Assembly (NCBI GenBank): GCA_024235135.1
Contig: JACKMZ010000001.1
Location: 755,001-819,000 of the forward strand
Source of the DNA: Gammaproteobacteria bacterium
GTDB taxonomy: Bacteria > Pseudomonadota > Gammaproteobacteria > Competibacterales > Competibacteraceae
Direction: 5' to 3'
Length of the DNA: 64,000 nucleotides
Within the stretch, counting starts at the first letter, position 1. Every line of letters starts with the position of its first letter. A program made the position numbers and the translations under genes. This document shows, one piece after another, positions 43,277 to 51,167 of the stretch. A model generated the notes under the pieces. That model worked only from the letters and a program-made list of their open reading frames with translations. It did no database searches and was not told the DNA's origin.

Positions 43277-45112
43277 TCATCGGTTCTCGCCGTGGAAATA
43301 GGCATAAATGCGTTGCGCGAGCTCCTTGCTGATACTTTCCACGCGGGCGATGTCTTCCACACCGGCACGCGCTAATTGTTGTAGGCCGCCGAATTGCTTG
43401 AGCAGGGCTTGGCGCCGTTTGCGCCCCACACCGGGAATGCTTTCCAGCGACGAAGTGGTGCGGGCTTTCGCGCGTCGTTGGCGGTGACCGACTATGGCGA
43501 AACGATGCGCTTCATCGCGCAACTGCTGGAGCAAATGCAAGGCGGCTGAATTGGAAGGCAATATAAGCGGATAATCGGACCCGGACAAGTACAGCATTTC
43601 CAATCCCGCCTTGCGGTCCGGTCCCTTGGCGATTCCCACGGCCAACACCCCGCTGACCTGTAATTCTTCCAACACAGCGCGCGCTTGGGCGACCTGTCCC
43701 TTGCCGCCATCGATGAACAGCAGATCCGGCAACAGGCCCTCGCCTTCGCGCAGACGCTGATAGCGCCGGGTCAATGCCTGATGCAACGCCGCGTAATCGT
43801 CACCCGGCGTGACGCCTTCGATGTTGTAGCGCCGATAATGGGTCTTTTGCGGGCCTTCGGGAGTAAACACGACGCAGGACGCGACCGTGGCTTCACCCTG
43901 AGTGTGGCTGATGTCGAGACATTCCAAGCGGGTGGGTAGAAAATCGAGGCGCAAGGCATCCTGCAGGGCCTCGAACCGACGTTGCATGCCCAGTTGGCTG
44001 GAAAGCTGGGCCGCCAGGGCATGCTCGGCGTTGCGGCGGGTCATTTCCAGCCAGCGGGCGCGTTCTCCCCGCACTTTGGACGTCATGGCGACTTTGTGTC
44101 CGGAGCGTTCCTGCAGGGCTTGGATCAGCCAGTCCTTGTCGGCCGGTTCATCGCTGACCAGGATAGTCTCGGGCGCCGGTTTGTCCAGATAGTATTGCGC
44201 CAGAAAAGCACTCAGTATCTGGGCGCTTTCCTCGTGTTCCGGAATCTGCGGAAAAAGGTTCTTGTTGCCGAGCAGTCGGCCGTCGCGGATGAAAAACACT
44301 TGGACACAGGCAACGCCGCCCTGCTGGACGCAAGCGATCACATCCACGTCGCCGCCCGAGCCGCTGACGTACTGGCGTTCCTGAATCTGCCGCAGGCGCA
44401 TGATCTGATCACGGTATTCCGCCGCTTTTTCGTAGTCGAGCCGGGCCGCCGCCATTTCCATGGCATGCACCAGATTATCGATGACCTGGCCGCTTTTGCC
44501 TTCCAAAAATAGTATCGCCAACTGGACGGTCTGCCGATAATCCGCTGGACTGATCAGTTGTGTACAGGGGGCGCTGCAACGCTTGATCTGATATTGCAGA
44601 CAGGGTCGGCTACGGGTGCTGAAAAAGGTGTTGTCGCATTGCCGCAGGCGAAATATCCGCTGTAGCAAGGTCAGTGTTTCCCGCACGGCGTGGGCGTTGG
44701 GATAGGGGCCAAAATAGCGACCGGGTTCGTTTCGTGCGCCGCGGTACAACTCCAAACGGGGGAATTCGTCTTTGGAAAGATGGATATAGGGATAGCCTTT
44801 GTCGTCTCGCAGCAGGACGTTGTAGCGCGGCCGCAGTTCCTTGATCAGATTGCTTTCCAGGATCAGGGCTTCGGCTTCGGTATGGGTGACGGTGATCTCC
44901 ATGGCGCGGACGTGCGCGACCAGGCTGCGCACCTTGGAAGAACCGGGATTGCTGCGAAAATAACTGGAGACGCGACGCTTGAGGTCGCGCGCTTTACCGA
45001 CATACAACACCCGTCCGCTGGCATCCAACATGCGGTAGACACCAGGCAGGGAGGGAAGGGATCGGATGAAGGTTTTGGCGTCGAAGGGCGACGGGTCGCT
45101 AGGCAGGATCAT
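43277..45112 (-). CDS. uvrC: Excinuclease ABC subunit C
   Basis: UvrC makes the dual incisions of nucleotide-excision repair. The 611-residue form starts MILPSDPSPF; a longer start at 45139 adds nine residues, and neither has a clear ribosome-binding site. The GIY-YIG domain is at the N-terminus (LPGVYRMLDASGRVLYVGKA split over that stretch), a UVR motif lies near 205-240, the RNase H-like nuclease contains LPDLLFIDGGKGQ, and helix-hairpin-helix motifs end the protein (SIPGVGRKRRQALLKQFG). Confidence 0.95.
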   Translation of the reverse strand: MILPSDPSPFDAKTFIRSLPSLPGVYRMLDASGRVLYVGKARDLKRRVSSYFRSNPGSSKVRSLVAHVRAMEITVTHTEAEALILESNLIKELRPRYNVLLRDDKGYPYIHLSKDEFPRLELYRGARNEPGRYFGPYPNAHAVRETLTLLQRIFRLRQCDNTFFSTRSRPCLQYQIKRCSAPCTQLISPADYRQTVQLAILFLEGKSGQVIDNLVHAMEMAAARLDYEKAAEYRDQIMRLRQIQERQYVSGSGGDVDVIACVQQGGVACVQVFFIRDGRLLGNKNLFPQIPEHEESAQILSAFLAQYYLDKPAPETILVSDEPADKDWLIQALQERSGHKVAMTSKVRGERARWLEMTRRNAEHALAAQLSSQLGMQRRFEALQDALRLDFLPTRLECLDISHTQGEATVASCVVFTPEGPQKTHYRRYNIEGVTPGDDYAALHQALTRRYQRLREGEGLLPDLLFIDGGKGQVAQARAVLEELQVSGVLAVGIAKGPDRKAGLEMLYLSGSDYPLILPSNSAALHLLQQLRDEAHRFAIVGHRQRRAKARTTSSLESIPGVGRKRRQALLKQFGGLQQLARAGVEDIARVESISKELAQRIYAYFHGENR

Positions 45113-45202
45113 AAGGTACCGGCGCCTAGAGGGAAACATCCCTGTGCTAATGGAAGGGCTGTCTGACGCTCTTTGCTCCCGGCAATAGAGGAGGGAGACA
45201 GG

Positions 45203-45667
45203 CTATAGGTAGGATTGCTGGTAGTTTTCCAGGCCAATACGGTTGATCAGGTCCAGTTGCGTTTCCAACCAGTCGATATGTCCTTCTTCACTGGACAGGA
45301 TGTCCGCCAATAGCTGCCGGCTTACGTAGTCGCCGCATGATTCGCAGTAGGCGACCGCTTCCTTATATAGGGGATGCGCGGTTTGCTCCTGCAGCAAATC
45401 GCATTTGAGAATTTCCGGTACGTCTTCACCGATGTGCAGTTTGCCCAGGTCTTGCAGGTTGGGCAGACCTTCCAGGAACAGGATGCGTTGGATGAGTTGA
45501 TCGGCGTGCTTCATCTCGTCGATGGACTCGTGGTATTCGTGCTCGGCGAGCTTCTTCAACCCCCAGTTGTCGAGCATGCGGGCATGCAGAAAATACTGAT
45601 TGACGGTGGTCAGCTCGTTTTTGAGGGCCTTGTTCAGATATTCGATAACTTTAGGATCACCTTTCAT
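45203..45667 (-). CDS. bfr: Bacterioferritin
   Basis: This 154-residue bacterioferritin stores iron in a 24-mer with haem at the dimer interface. It starts MKGDPKVIEYLNKALKNELT. Ferroxidase ligands are in NELTTVNQYFLHARM, HEYHESIDEMKHADQ and DILSSEEGHIDWLE, and the haem-ligand Met is in the EMKHAD region. AAGGGG before the ATG at 45667 sets the start. It is divergent from the Irr/Fur-type regulator, and the shared 190-base region has two operator-like inverted repeats. Confidence 0.94.
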   Translation of the reverse strand: MKGDPKVIEYLNKALKNELTTVNQYFLHARMLDNWGLKKLAEHEYHESIDEMKHADQLIQRILFLEGLPNLQDLGKLHIGEDVPEILKCDLLQEQTAHPLYKEAVAYCESCGDYVSRQLLADILSSEEGHIDWLETQLDLINRIGLENYQQSYL

Positions 45668-45770
45668 GCATTGTCCCCTTGGCCATGCTACTGTTTTGGA
45701 GTGAGTCCAATCGGAGTGTAGCATCCCTTGTCTAGTGCTCCTAGCGGTGGGACCGCCGGCCTCGATTCAT

Positions 45771-45791
45771 AAATAATAATCATTTTTATTT
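45771..45791. promoter_or_regulatory. Fur-box-like inverted repeat
   Basis: AAATAATAAT-C-ATTTTTATTT is a near-perfect palindrome, and the sequence from 45769 agrees with 13 of 19 positions of the enterobacterial Fur-box consensus. It lies between bfr and the Fur-family gene, so either or both may be iron-controlled. Confidence 0.6.
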
Positions 45792-45802
45792 GCGAGCCTG
45801 TT

Positions 45803-45827
45803 GCTAATTGATATGGATTCAATTAGC
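45803..45827. promoter_or_regulatory. Perfect 9-bp inverted repeat upstream of Fur-family gene
   Basis: GCTAATTGA-TATGGAT-TCAATTAGC has perfect 9-base arms and sits 33 bases before the regulator's GTG. It is a candidate operator for autoregulation by the encoded Irr/Fur-type protein. Confidence 0.58.
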
Positions 45828-45859
45828 TTGTTGTTTGTCAGTGTACAATTACGAATCAG

Positions 45860-46348
45860 GTGAATGAGCTGAGTGCGTCGGTGATGAGTTCCGCCATGAT
45901 GCAGAAGTCTTTTTTCATACACAGTTTTGCCGAGCGGTTGCGTCAGCAAGGTATTGCCGCAACTCGGCAGCGGCTGCGTATCGCCAAGGCGTTGTTCGAA
46001 CATGGCGGCCATCCCTCGGCTCAGGATTTGTTTCTCTTGGCTAATCGCCAGCAGCGTACCGTCTGCCGCGCCACGATCTACAACACGCTCAACCTGTTCG
46101 TCAGCAAGGGGCTGATACAAGAGGTCTCCGTCGATTCCAGCCGGACCTTCTACGATCTCAACATTGATCCGCACCACCATATCTTCAATATCGATACCGG
46201 CGAATTGCTGGATGTCGAGCCGGCAGCCGTGAGCTTCAAGGAACTGCCGCCCTTGCCCCAAGGCACGCAACAGGAAGAGATCACCTTGATCATCCGGGTG
46301 CGCAACACGCGCGCCGCCGCGCCGTCAACGCCCGCGCCGGGTTGTTAG
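45860..46348 (+). CDS. Fur-family transcriptional regulator, Irr-like
   Basis: This is a 162-residue member of the Fur family. A winged-helix domain (GIAATRQRLRIAKALFEHGG, then RATIYNTLNLFVSKGLI) precedes the dimer domain with DPHHHIFNIDTGELLDV. The HHHIFN sequence and absence of the CxxC zinc cysteines are like Irr, which senses haem or iron status. The GTG at 45860 is the longest start; ATG codons at 45884, 45896 and 45899 are possible. Location between bfr and bfd supports control of iron storage. Confidence 0.85.
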   Translation: MNELSASVMSSAMMQKSFFIHSFAERLRQQGIAATRQRLRIAKALFEHGGHPSAQDLFLLANRQQRTVCRATIYNTLNLFVSKGLIQEVSVDSSRTFYDLNIDPHHHIFNIDTGELLDVEPAAVSFKELPPLPQGTQQEEITLIIRVRNTRAAAPSTPAPGC

Positions 46349-46405
46349 GAGCAGGAAGACTCAGCTCCGGCGAAATCGGAGTAAGGGAAGGAAGGACGGA
46401 ATAGG

Positions 46406-46618
46406 TCAGCAGGCCGGCGCCGGATTCAGAACGTAAGCGAAAGTATCGGCTGTCTCCTGATCCTCCGCGCGTATCATGGCGTGGATCTGAGGCGCACATT
46501 TCCCGCAACCTGTACAGACGCCGAGTTCGCGGCGTAGATCGCGCATTCTGACATGGCCATCCTGAATCGCCTGGTGTATTTGGCGATCCGTCACCGCCTT
46601 ACAAATGCATATATACAT
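46406..46618 (-). CDS. bfd: Bacterioferritin-associated ferredoxin
   Basis: Bfd is a 70-residue [2Fe-2S] protein that reduces bacterioferritin to release stored iron. It begins MYICICKAVTDRQI and has the four cluster cysteines as CIC and CTGCGKC (C-x-C and C-x2-C pattern). It is convergent with the Fur-type gene. A Fur-like site lies about 60 bases upstream of its ATG, so it is probably induced under iron limitation. Confidence 0.9.
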   Translation of the reverse strand: MYICICKAVTDRQIHQAIQDGHVRMRDLRRELGVCTGCGKCAPQIHAMIRAEDQETADTFAYVLNPAPAC

Positions 46619-46674
46619 CGTCAGCTAAGCGTCCTGTTCAAAGCGTTAAGGATTGCAAATAGTTAAAGCGTAAT

Positions 46675-46693
46675 AAGAATGATTGTCAATAAT
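46675..46693. promoter_or_regulatory. Fur-box-like site between bfd and nadC
   Basis: AAGAATGATTGTCAATAAT agrees with 12 of 19 positions of the Fur consensus, with the core AATGAT and the C in the right place. It is placed to repress bfd when iron is plentiful, and could also affect nadC. Confidence 0.52.
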
Positions 46694-46725
46694 ATTAACG
46701 AAAAATTAATCCGCCGGAGGGCTCC

Positions 46726-47616
46726 GTGAGTCCTACCGGTGTTGTTTCCCCCCAGCATTCAGAGAAGCCTACCATGCTAGATTCGTTGCCCCCCCCGGAC
46801 CCCACTCCCACCGTTGCCTTAGCCTTGGCGGAAGACATCGGCGGCGGTGATTTGACGGCCGGGTTGATCGGCGCGGCCACCCGCGCCGAAGCCACCGTCA
46901 TCTGCCGCGAACCCGCGGTGATCTGCGGCACGGCCTGGTTCGACGAGGTTTTTCGCCAACTGGACCGGACCATCCATATCGATTGGCAGGTTCAGGATGG
47001 CCAGCGGGTCGTCGTCGATCAACTGCTTTGCGTGTTGCAAGGGCCCGCTCGGACCCTACTAAGCGGCGAAAGAACGGCTTTGAATTTTCTGCAAACCCTG
47101 TCGGCGACGGCGACCAAAGCGCGCCATTACGCGGATGCCGTATTGGGAACCCGCTCCGTCATTCTGGATACCCGCAAGACCATACCGGGTTTACGCTTGG
47201 CGCAGAAATACGCGGTTCGCTGCGGAGGTTGTCAAAATCATCGCAAGGGTTTGTACGATGCGATCCTGATCAAGGAAAACCATATTCTCGCCGCCGGTTC
47301 CATTACCCAGGCCGTCACTCAGGCTCGAAGTTTGCATCCAGGCATTGCGCTGGAAGTCGAGGTCGAGAACATGGACGAACTGAATGAAGCTCTGCTGGTG
47401 CATCCGGACATCATTATGTTGGATAACTTCGACCTGGAAACCATGCGTCGGGCGGTGATCCATGTGGATGGCCGTGTCAAACTTGAAGCGTCCGGGAATG
47501 TTAATTTGAATACGATTCGGTCTATCGCCGAGACGGGCGTGGACTATATTTCTGTAGGAAGCCTTACCAAAGATTTGAAAGCCATCGATTTGTCCATGCG
47601 ATTCAGGCCGCTCTGA
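46726..47616 (+). CDS. nadC: Nicotinate-nucleotide pyrophosphorylase (carboxylating)
   Basis: NadC converts quinolinate and PRPP to nicotinate mononucleotide in NAD synthesis. The protein (296 residues from the GTG at 46726, preceded by GGAGG, or 280 from the ATG at 46774) shows EDIGGGDLTAGL, SGERTALNFLQTLSATAT, TRKTIPGLRLAQKYAVRCGG and DIIMLDNFDLETMR, all typical of the family. Its placement between iron-storage and nif genes has no known logic. Confidence 0.95.
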   Translation: MSPTGVVSPQHSEKPTMLDSLPPPDPTPTVALALAEDIGGGDLTAGLIGAATRAEATVICREPAVICGTAWFDEVFRQLDRTIHIDWQVQDGQRVVVDQLLCVLQGPARTLLSGERTALNFLQTLSATATKARHYADAVLGTRSVILDTRKTIPGLRLAQKYAVRCGGCQNHRKGLYDAILIKENHILAAGSITQAVTQARSLHPGIALEVEVENMDELNEALLVHPDIIMLDNFDLETMRRAVIHVDGRVKLEASGNVNLNTIRSIAETGVDYISVGSLTKDLKAIDLSMRFRPL

Positions 47617-47718
47617 TGTGCAGCCTTATGGCCATCGGGTTGTCACCCGCCTGTCATCAACGATCGCTAAGCTTTTCGATAGCTGGACATTATGATGACC
47701 AAAAGAAGAGGAGGAGAT

Positions 47719-47919
47719 ATGCAACTCGAACTGATACTCGGTGCCGATCGCGTCACGAGCGGACGCCGGGCCGAGGATTATCTGCGCCATGAAATCGCTT
47801 TCTATGAATCCCGTTTGACTGAAATGGGTGAAAAAGGCGATTGCGCTTACGAACATGCCTTGAGCCGGGCTTACCGCTCGCTGCTCCAGGAACGCAGGGA
47901 ACAACTCGCCAACTTGTGA
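47719..47919 (+). CDS. Small conserved-looking hypothetical protein
   Basis: This 66-residue protein (MQLELILGADRVTSGRRAED and onward) starts behind a strong GGAGGAG ribosome-binding site, which argues that it is translated. It is mainly helical, with a Tyr/Glu/Arg-rich amphipathic stretch (YLRHEIAFYESRLTEMG). I do not recognise it. It lies between nadC and the nifB promoter region, and a 9-base-stem hairpin (47943-47966) follows its stop. Confidence 0.62.
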   Translation: MQLELILGADRVTSGRRAEDYLRHEIAFYESRLTEMGEKGDCAYEHALSRAYRSLLQERREQLANL

Positions 47920-47942
47920 GCGAGGTTTCGGTGTGGGTGATA

Positions 47943-47966
47943 CATCCGCCGCACAATCGGCGGATG
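47943..47966. terminator. Hairpin downstream of small gene
   Basis: CATCCGCCG-CACAAT-CGGCGGATG forms a perfect 9-base stem with a 6-base loop 24 bases after the small gene's stop. No T-run follows directly, so it may be a transcript-stabilising hairpin or weak terminator isolating the nifB promoter. Confidence 0.5.
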
Positions 47967-48028
47967 GCCCCACGCCCAGTCATTGTTGTACCACTTCTTA
48001 TCCATTCCGTTTTTCTTCCCCGCCATAT

Positions 48029-48161
48029 TGTCGCGTAAGCCACATCCGACCAGCCGTTGAACTCAATTTCCCCTCAACCCTCGCCGGCAAATACCTCCTT
48101 TCACCGGGGTTTTGTCGCGTAAACCACATCTCCAGGGTATCGGTTTGTGACAATACTGACA
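48029..48161 (+). promoter_or_regulatory. Three NifA-type upstream activator sequences
   Basis: Three TGT-N10-ACA elements occur at 48029-48044, 48113-48128 and 48146-48161. The first two share a nearly identical 19-base sequence. The third is part of a larger inverted repeat TTGTGACA...TGTCACAA (48145-48169). Their placement about 60 to 190 bases before the -24 element fits NifA binding. Confidence 0.8.
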
Positions 48162-48193
48162 TGTCACAAGAGGGTGCTAATTAATAGTTGAAT

Positions 48194-48206
48194 AATCAGC
48201 TAATTA
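48194..48206 (+). promoter_or_regulatory. IHF-like site
   Basis: AATCAG-CTAA-TTA matches the IHF consensus WATCAR-N4-TTR completely, in an AT-rich spot between the activator sites and the -24/-12 promoter. IHF bending at this position is normal in nif promoters. Confidence 0.6.
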
Positions 48207-48220
48207 GGAATTCACGGAAT

Positions 48221-48236
48221 AGGCACGAGGCTTGCT
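48221..48236 (+). promoter_or_regulatory. Sigma-54 promoter of nifB
   Basis: AGGCACG-AGGC-TTGCT matches the -24/-12 consensus (TGGCACG-N4-TTGCW) except for the first base, with exactly 10 bases between GG and GC. Transcription should start near 48247, so translation of nifB cannot begin at the upstream frame start at 48232. Confidence 0.85.
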
Positions 48237-48285
48237 CACTGTCACGCCATGTTCCCTTTTACCCGGCCAATTCCGGAGTGCGACA

Positions 48286-49797
48286 ATGCAAAAATCAGGG
48301 CAGACGCCCACGACTATAGCCAAAGGCGGATGTGGCCTGCATGGTCTTATAGCAGAAAAAGCAGGTGGCCAAACCTCCAGATCGTTGCCCGAGTCGGTGC
48401 AACGCCAGATTGATGATCATCCCTGTTTCTCGGAGCAGGCGCATCATTACTTCGCGCGTATGCACCTGGCGGTGGCGCCCGCCTGCAATATCCAGTGCAA
48501 TTACTGCAATCGCAAATACGATTGCTCGAACGAATCCCGTCCGGGCGTAGTGTCGGAAGTCTTGAGCCCGCAACAGGCCGTCAAGAAAGTCGTTGCCGTG
48601 GTTTCCAAGATTCCACAACTGTCGGTGATTGGCATCGCCGGCCCTGGCGATCCTCTGGCCAATCCCGAACGGACTTTCGCGACCTTCCGTGCCTTGGCCG
48701 AGAAGATGCCGGACCTCAAGCTGTGCGTATCGACCAACGGCTTGATGTTGCCGCAGCACGCCGAAGAGTTGCTCACGCACAATATCGGTCATGTCACCAT
48801 CACCATCAATTGTATCGATCCGGACATCGGCGCCCGTATCTACCCGTGGATATTCTGGAATCATCGCCGCATACGCGGGCGCAAGGCCGCCGAGATTCTC
48901 ATCGAACAGCAGCAGAAAGGTCTGGAGATGCTGGTCGAGGCTGGCGCGCTGGTGAAAGTCAACTCGGTGATGATTCCCGGCATCAATGACGAGCACCTCA
49001 AGGAAGTCAGTCGCGTCGTGCGTGAGAAAGGCGCGTTCGTGCACAACATTATCCCCCTGATTGCGGATAAGAAGTACGGCACCTATTTCAGCCTCACGGA
49101 CCAGCAGGCGCCGGGCATCCAGGAGTTGCAAGCTCTGCGCAACGCCTGTGGGGATAACGGAGCCATGCGGATGATGAGCCATTGCCAGCAATGCCGCTCG
49201 GATGCCGTCGGCATGTTAAGCGAGGATCGCCACGCCGAATTCACCGCCGCGCAGATCGACACGATGGAGATCGACGAGGCGGCGGCCTTGCGCAAACATG
49301 CTACGGTGCAGACCACCTTGCACCGGCAGTTGGAACTCAAGCGTAAGAGCGAGGCCGGCAAATTCCAGCCGTTGATGGCAGCCCCCCGCCAGCCCGCGCG
49401 CCAATCCGGCGAACCGTTGCTGATGGCGGTAGCCACCAAGGGCGACGGTCTGATCAGCGCTCATTTCGGCCACGTCAAGTCCTTTATGATTTATCAGGTC
49501 TCGCAGCAAGGCGTCCAATTTCTGGAGGAGCGATACACCGATCAGTACTGCACCGGTCCTACGACCTGCGGCGAAGCTGAAAGCACGCTGTCCCAGGCTT
49601 TGCGTCTGTTGTCCGATTGTGAGACGGTATTGTGCAGTCAGATCGGTTATCTGCCTTGGCGGCAACTGGAAAGCGCCGGCGTCCGGCCGAACAGCGAACA
49701 CGCCATGAAGCCGATCGAGGCGTCCCTGCAAACCGTCTATCAGGATTGGCTAAACCGTGACAACCCGGCTGCGGAGTCGCAGCAGGCCGCCGGCTGA
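48286..49797 (+). CDS. nifB: Nitrogenase cofactor biosynthesis protein NifB
   Basis: NifB is the radical-SAM enzyme that fuses two [4Fe-4S] clusters with carbide and sulphur to form NifB-co. The 503-residue protein has the CNIQCNYC motif (C67, C71, C74), followed by NRKYDC, IAGPGDPLANP and further cluster-ligand cysteines. The C-terminal 100 residues are a dinitrogenase iron-molybdenum cofactor-binding domain (GLISAHFGHVKSFMIYQV). The start at 48286 is set by GGAG upstream and by the position of the sigma-54 promoter. It heads the nifB-ferredoxin-nifQ-ferritin group. Confidence 0.97.
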   Translation: MQKSGQTPTTIAKGGCGLHGLIAEKAGGQTSRSLPESVQRQIDDHPCFSEQAHHYFARMHLAVAPACNIQCNYCNRKYDCSNESRPGVVSEVLSPQQAVKKVVAVVSKIPQLSVIGIAGPGDPLANPERTFATFRALAEKMPDLKLCVSTNGLMLPQHAEELLTHNIGHVTITINCIDPDIGARIYPWIFWNHRRIRGRKAAEILIEQQQKGLEMLVEAGALVKVNSVMIPGINDEHLKEVSRVVREKGAFVHNIIPLIADKKYGTYFSLTDQQAPGIQELQALRNACGDNGAMRMMSHCQQCRSDAVGMLSEDRHAEFTAAQIDTMEIDEAAALRKHATVQTTLHRQLELKRKSEAGKFQPLMAAPRQPARQSGEPLLMAVATKGDGLISAHFGHVKSFMIYQVSQQGVQFLEERYTDQYCTGPTTCGEAESTLSQALRLLSDCETVLCSQIGYLPWRQLESAGVRPNSEHAMKPIEASLQTVYQDWLNRDNPAAESQQAAG

Positions 49798-49802
49798 TCG
49801 TC

Positions 49803-50072
49803 ATGGCCTTCAGTATCACGGCACTGTGTAGCAACTGCTGGGCTTGTCAGCCGCTCTGCCCAGCAGAGGCCATTTCCGCTGCCAAGCCGCATTTCCAGAT
49901 CGATGCCCAGAAGTGTACGGAATGCGAAGGCGACTACGCGGACCCGCAGTGCGCCAGCATCTGTCCTGTCGAAGGAGCCATTCTCGATAGTCAGGGCAAA
50001 CCCCTCAACCCGCCGGGTTCGTTGAGTGGGTTGCCCCCGCACCTCACTATGGCGGCGGATAATGAGCGGTAA
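49803..50072 (+). CDS. 2[4Fe-4S] ferredoxin, nif-associated
   Basis: This 89-residue ferredoxin carries two cluster motifs: CSNCWACQPLCP (C-x2-C-x2-C-x3-CP) and CTECEG...CASICPVEGA, where the second has the longer loop of Alvin-type/FdxN ferredoxins. It lies 5 bases after nifB and overlaps the start of nifQ. Ferredoxins here commonly supply electrons or clusters for NifB function. Confidence 0.92.
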   Translation: MAFSITALCSNCWACQPLCPAEAISAAKPHFQIDAQKCTECEGDYADPQCASICPVEGAILDSQGKPLNPPGSLSGLPPHLTMAADNER

Positions 50073-50652
50073 TGCGATGGCGACCGCGCCCACCGGCGAC
50101 CGGCAGTCGATTTACGACTACCTGGTGGGTACGGCCCGATGTGATGACGAGAACACCGATGCCTTGGCCCGCATGTTGGCCACCCACCACAGTGGCGGTG
50201 GCGCCATGCCAGCGGATCTGGGTCTGGGAGACGAACAGTATGCGCAGATGATGGAACACCATTTCCCCGGCAGGCAATTGCCGCCGGGGCGAACGGCCAT
50301 TCCGGATGGGTGGGATGTGCGGCTTGCCGAGGAGCGTCAAGAACTGGTCAAGTTGATGATGATACATCGCGTCGGCAATGGTGTATCGGAAAAATGGATC
50401 AGTACCATCGTGGCTAGCGGTTGTATGGCCAGCGATCATTTGTGGCATGATCTGGGATTGTGGTCGCGGGGTGATCTCAGCGCCTTGATGACGCGCAATT
50501 TCCCTGCCTTGGCGGCCAAAAACAATCGCGATATGCGTTGGAAGAAATTCCTTTACAAACAACTCTGCGAGCAGGAGGGTATCTACATGTGCCGCGCGCC
50601 ATCCTGCGAACAGTGCGTGGACTATTCCGTTTGTTTCAGTCCCGAAGAATAA
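50062..50652 (+). CDS. nifQ: Molybdenum-delivery protein NifQ
   Basis: NifQ donates molybdenum, as a Mo-Fe-S cluster, for FeMo-co synthesis. The C-terminal cysteine motif is CRAPSCEQCVDYSVC, exactly C-x4-C-x2-C-x5-C. The segments MMIHRVGNGVSEKWISTIVA and RDMRWKKFLYKQLCEQEG are family-typical. I chose the ATG at 50062, which overlaps the ferredoxin stop by 11 bases; an ATG at 50077 is the alternative. Confidence 0.93.
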   Translation: MSGNAMATAPTGDRQSIYDYLVGTARCDDENTDALARMLATHHSGGGAMPADLGLGDEQYAQMMEHHFPGRQLPPGRTAIPDGWDVRLAEERQELVKLMMIHRVGNGVSEKWISTIVASGCMASDHLWHDLGLWSRGDLSALMTRNFPALAAKNNRDMRWKKFLYKQLCEQEGIYMCRAPSCEQCVDYSVCFSPEE

Positions 50653-50701
50653 AACCGCTCATTCGCTAGTATTCGCTCCCACCTCACAAGAGATAATCTC
50701 G

Positions 50702-51142
50702 ATGAATGATCAAGCCTTTGACAAAGTGTCGGTGATCACGGCGCTCAATCGGATTCTTGAACTGGAACTGGCCGGGGTCGTGCGCTACACGCATTATTCC
50801 TTCATGGTGTTTGGTTATAGTCGGATTCCGATCGCTTCCTGGTTGCGTTCCCAGGCGGATGAATCCTTGCTCCATGCGCGTGAAGCGGGAGAGATGATCA
50901 CGCATCTCGGCGAGCATCCGTCACTGGCGATCGGTCCGTTGCTGGAAACGCACCGCCATGATGTCGGGGACATTCTGCGGGAATCCCTGGAGCATGAGAG
51001 TACCGCCTTGGCCGCGTACTGGACCTTGCTGGAATCGGTACAAGGCAAATCCGTACTGCTGGAGGAATATGCGCGCCGCCAGATCGCCGAGGAAGAAATG
51101 CACCGTGGACAAATCAGCAAAATGTTGCGTCCGCCGGGCTGA
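50702..51142 (+). CDS. Ferritin-like protein of the nif cluster (bacterioferritin type)
   Basis: This 146-residue four-helix ferritin-like protein starts MNDQAFDKVSVITALNRILE. Ferroxidase ligands are visible as ELELAGVVRYTHY, DESLLHAREAG, and EHES with IAEEEMHRGQ. It is more divergent than the bfr at 45.2 kb. It follows nifQ by 49 bases in the same direction, so it is probably part of the nif transcript and stores or buffers iron for nitrogenase clusters. Confidence 0.87.
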   Translation: MNDQAFDKVSVITALNRILELELAGVVRYTHYSFMVFGYSRIPIASWLRSQADESLLHAREAGEMITHLGEHPSLAIGPLLETHRHDVGDILRESLEHESTALAAYWTLLESVQGKSVLLEEYARRQIAEEEMHRGQISKMLRPPG

Positions 51143-51167
51143 GGACAATCGGCCGGCTGATCCGGAA

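Noticed and set aside
48232..48285. Earlier start for nifB at 48232
   Set aside because: It lies inside the sigma-54 -24/-12 element, upstream of the expected transcription start.
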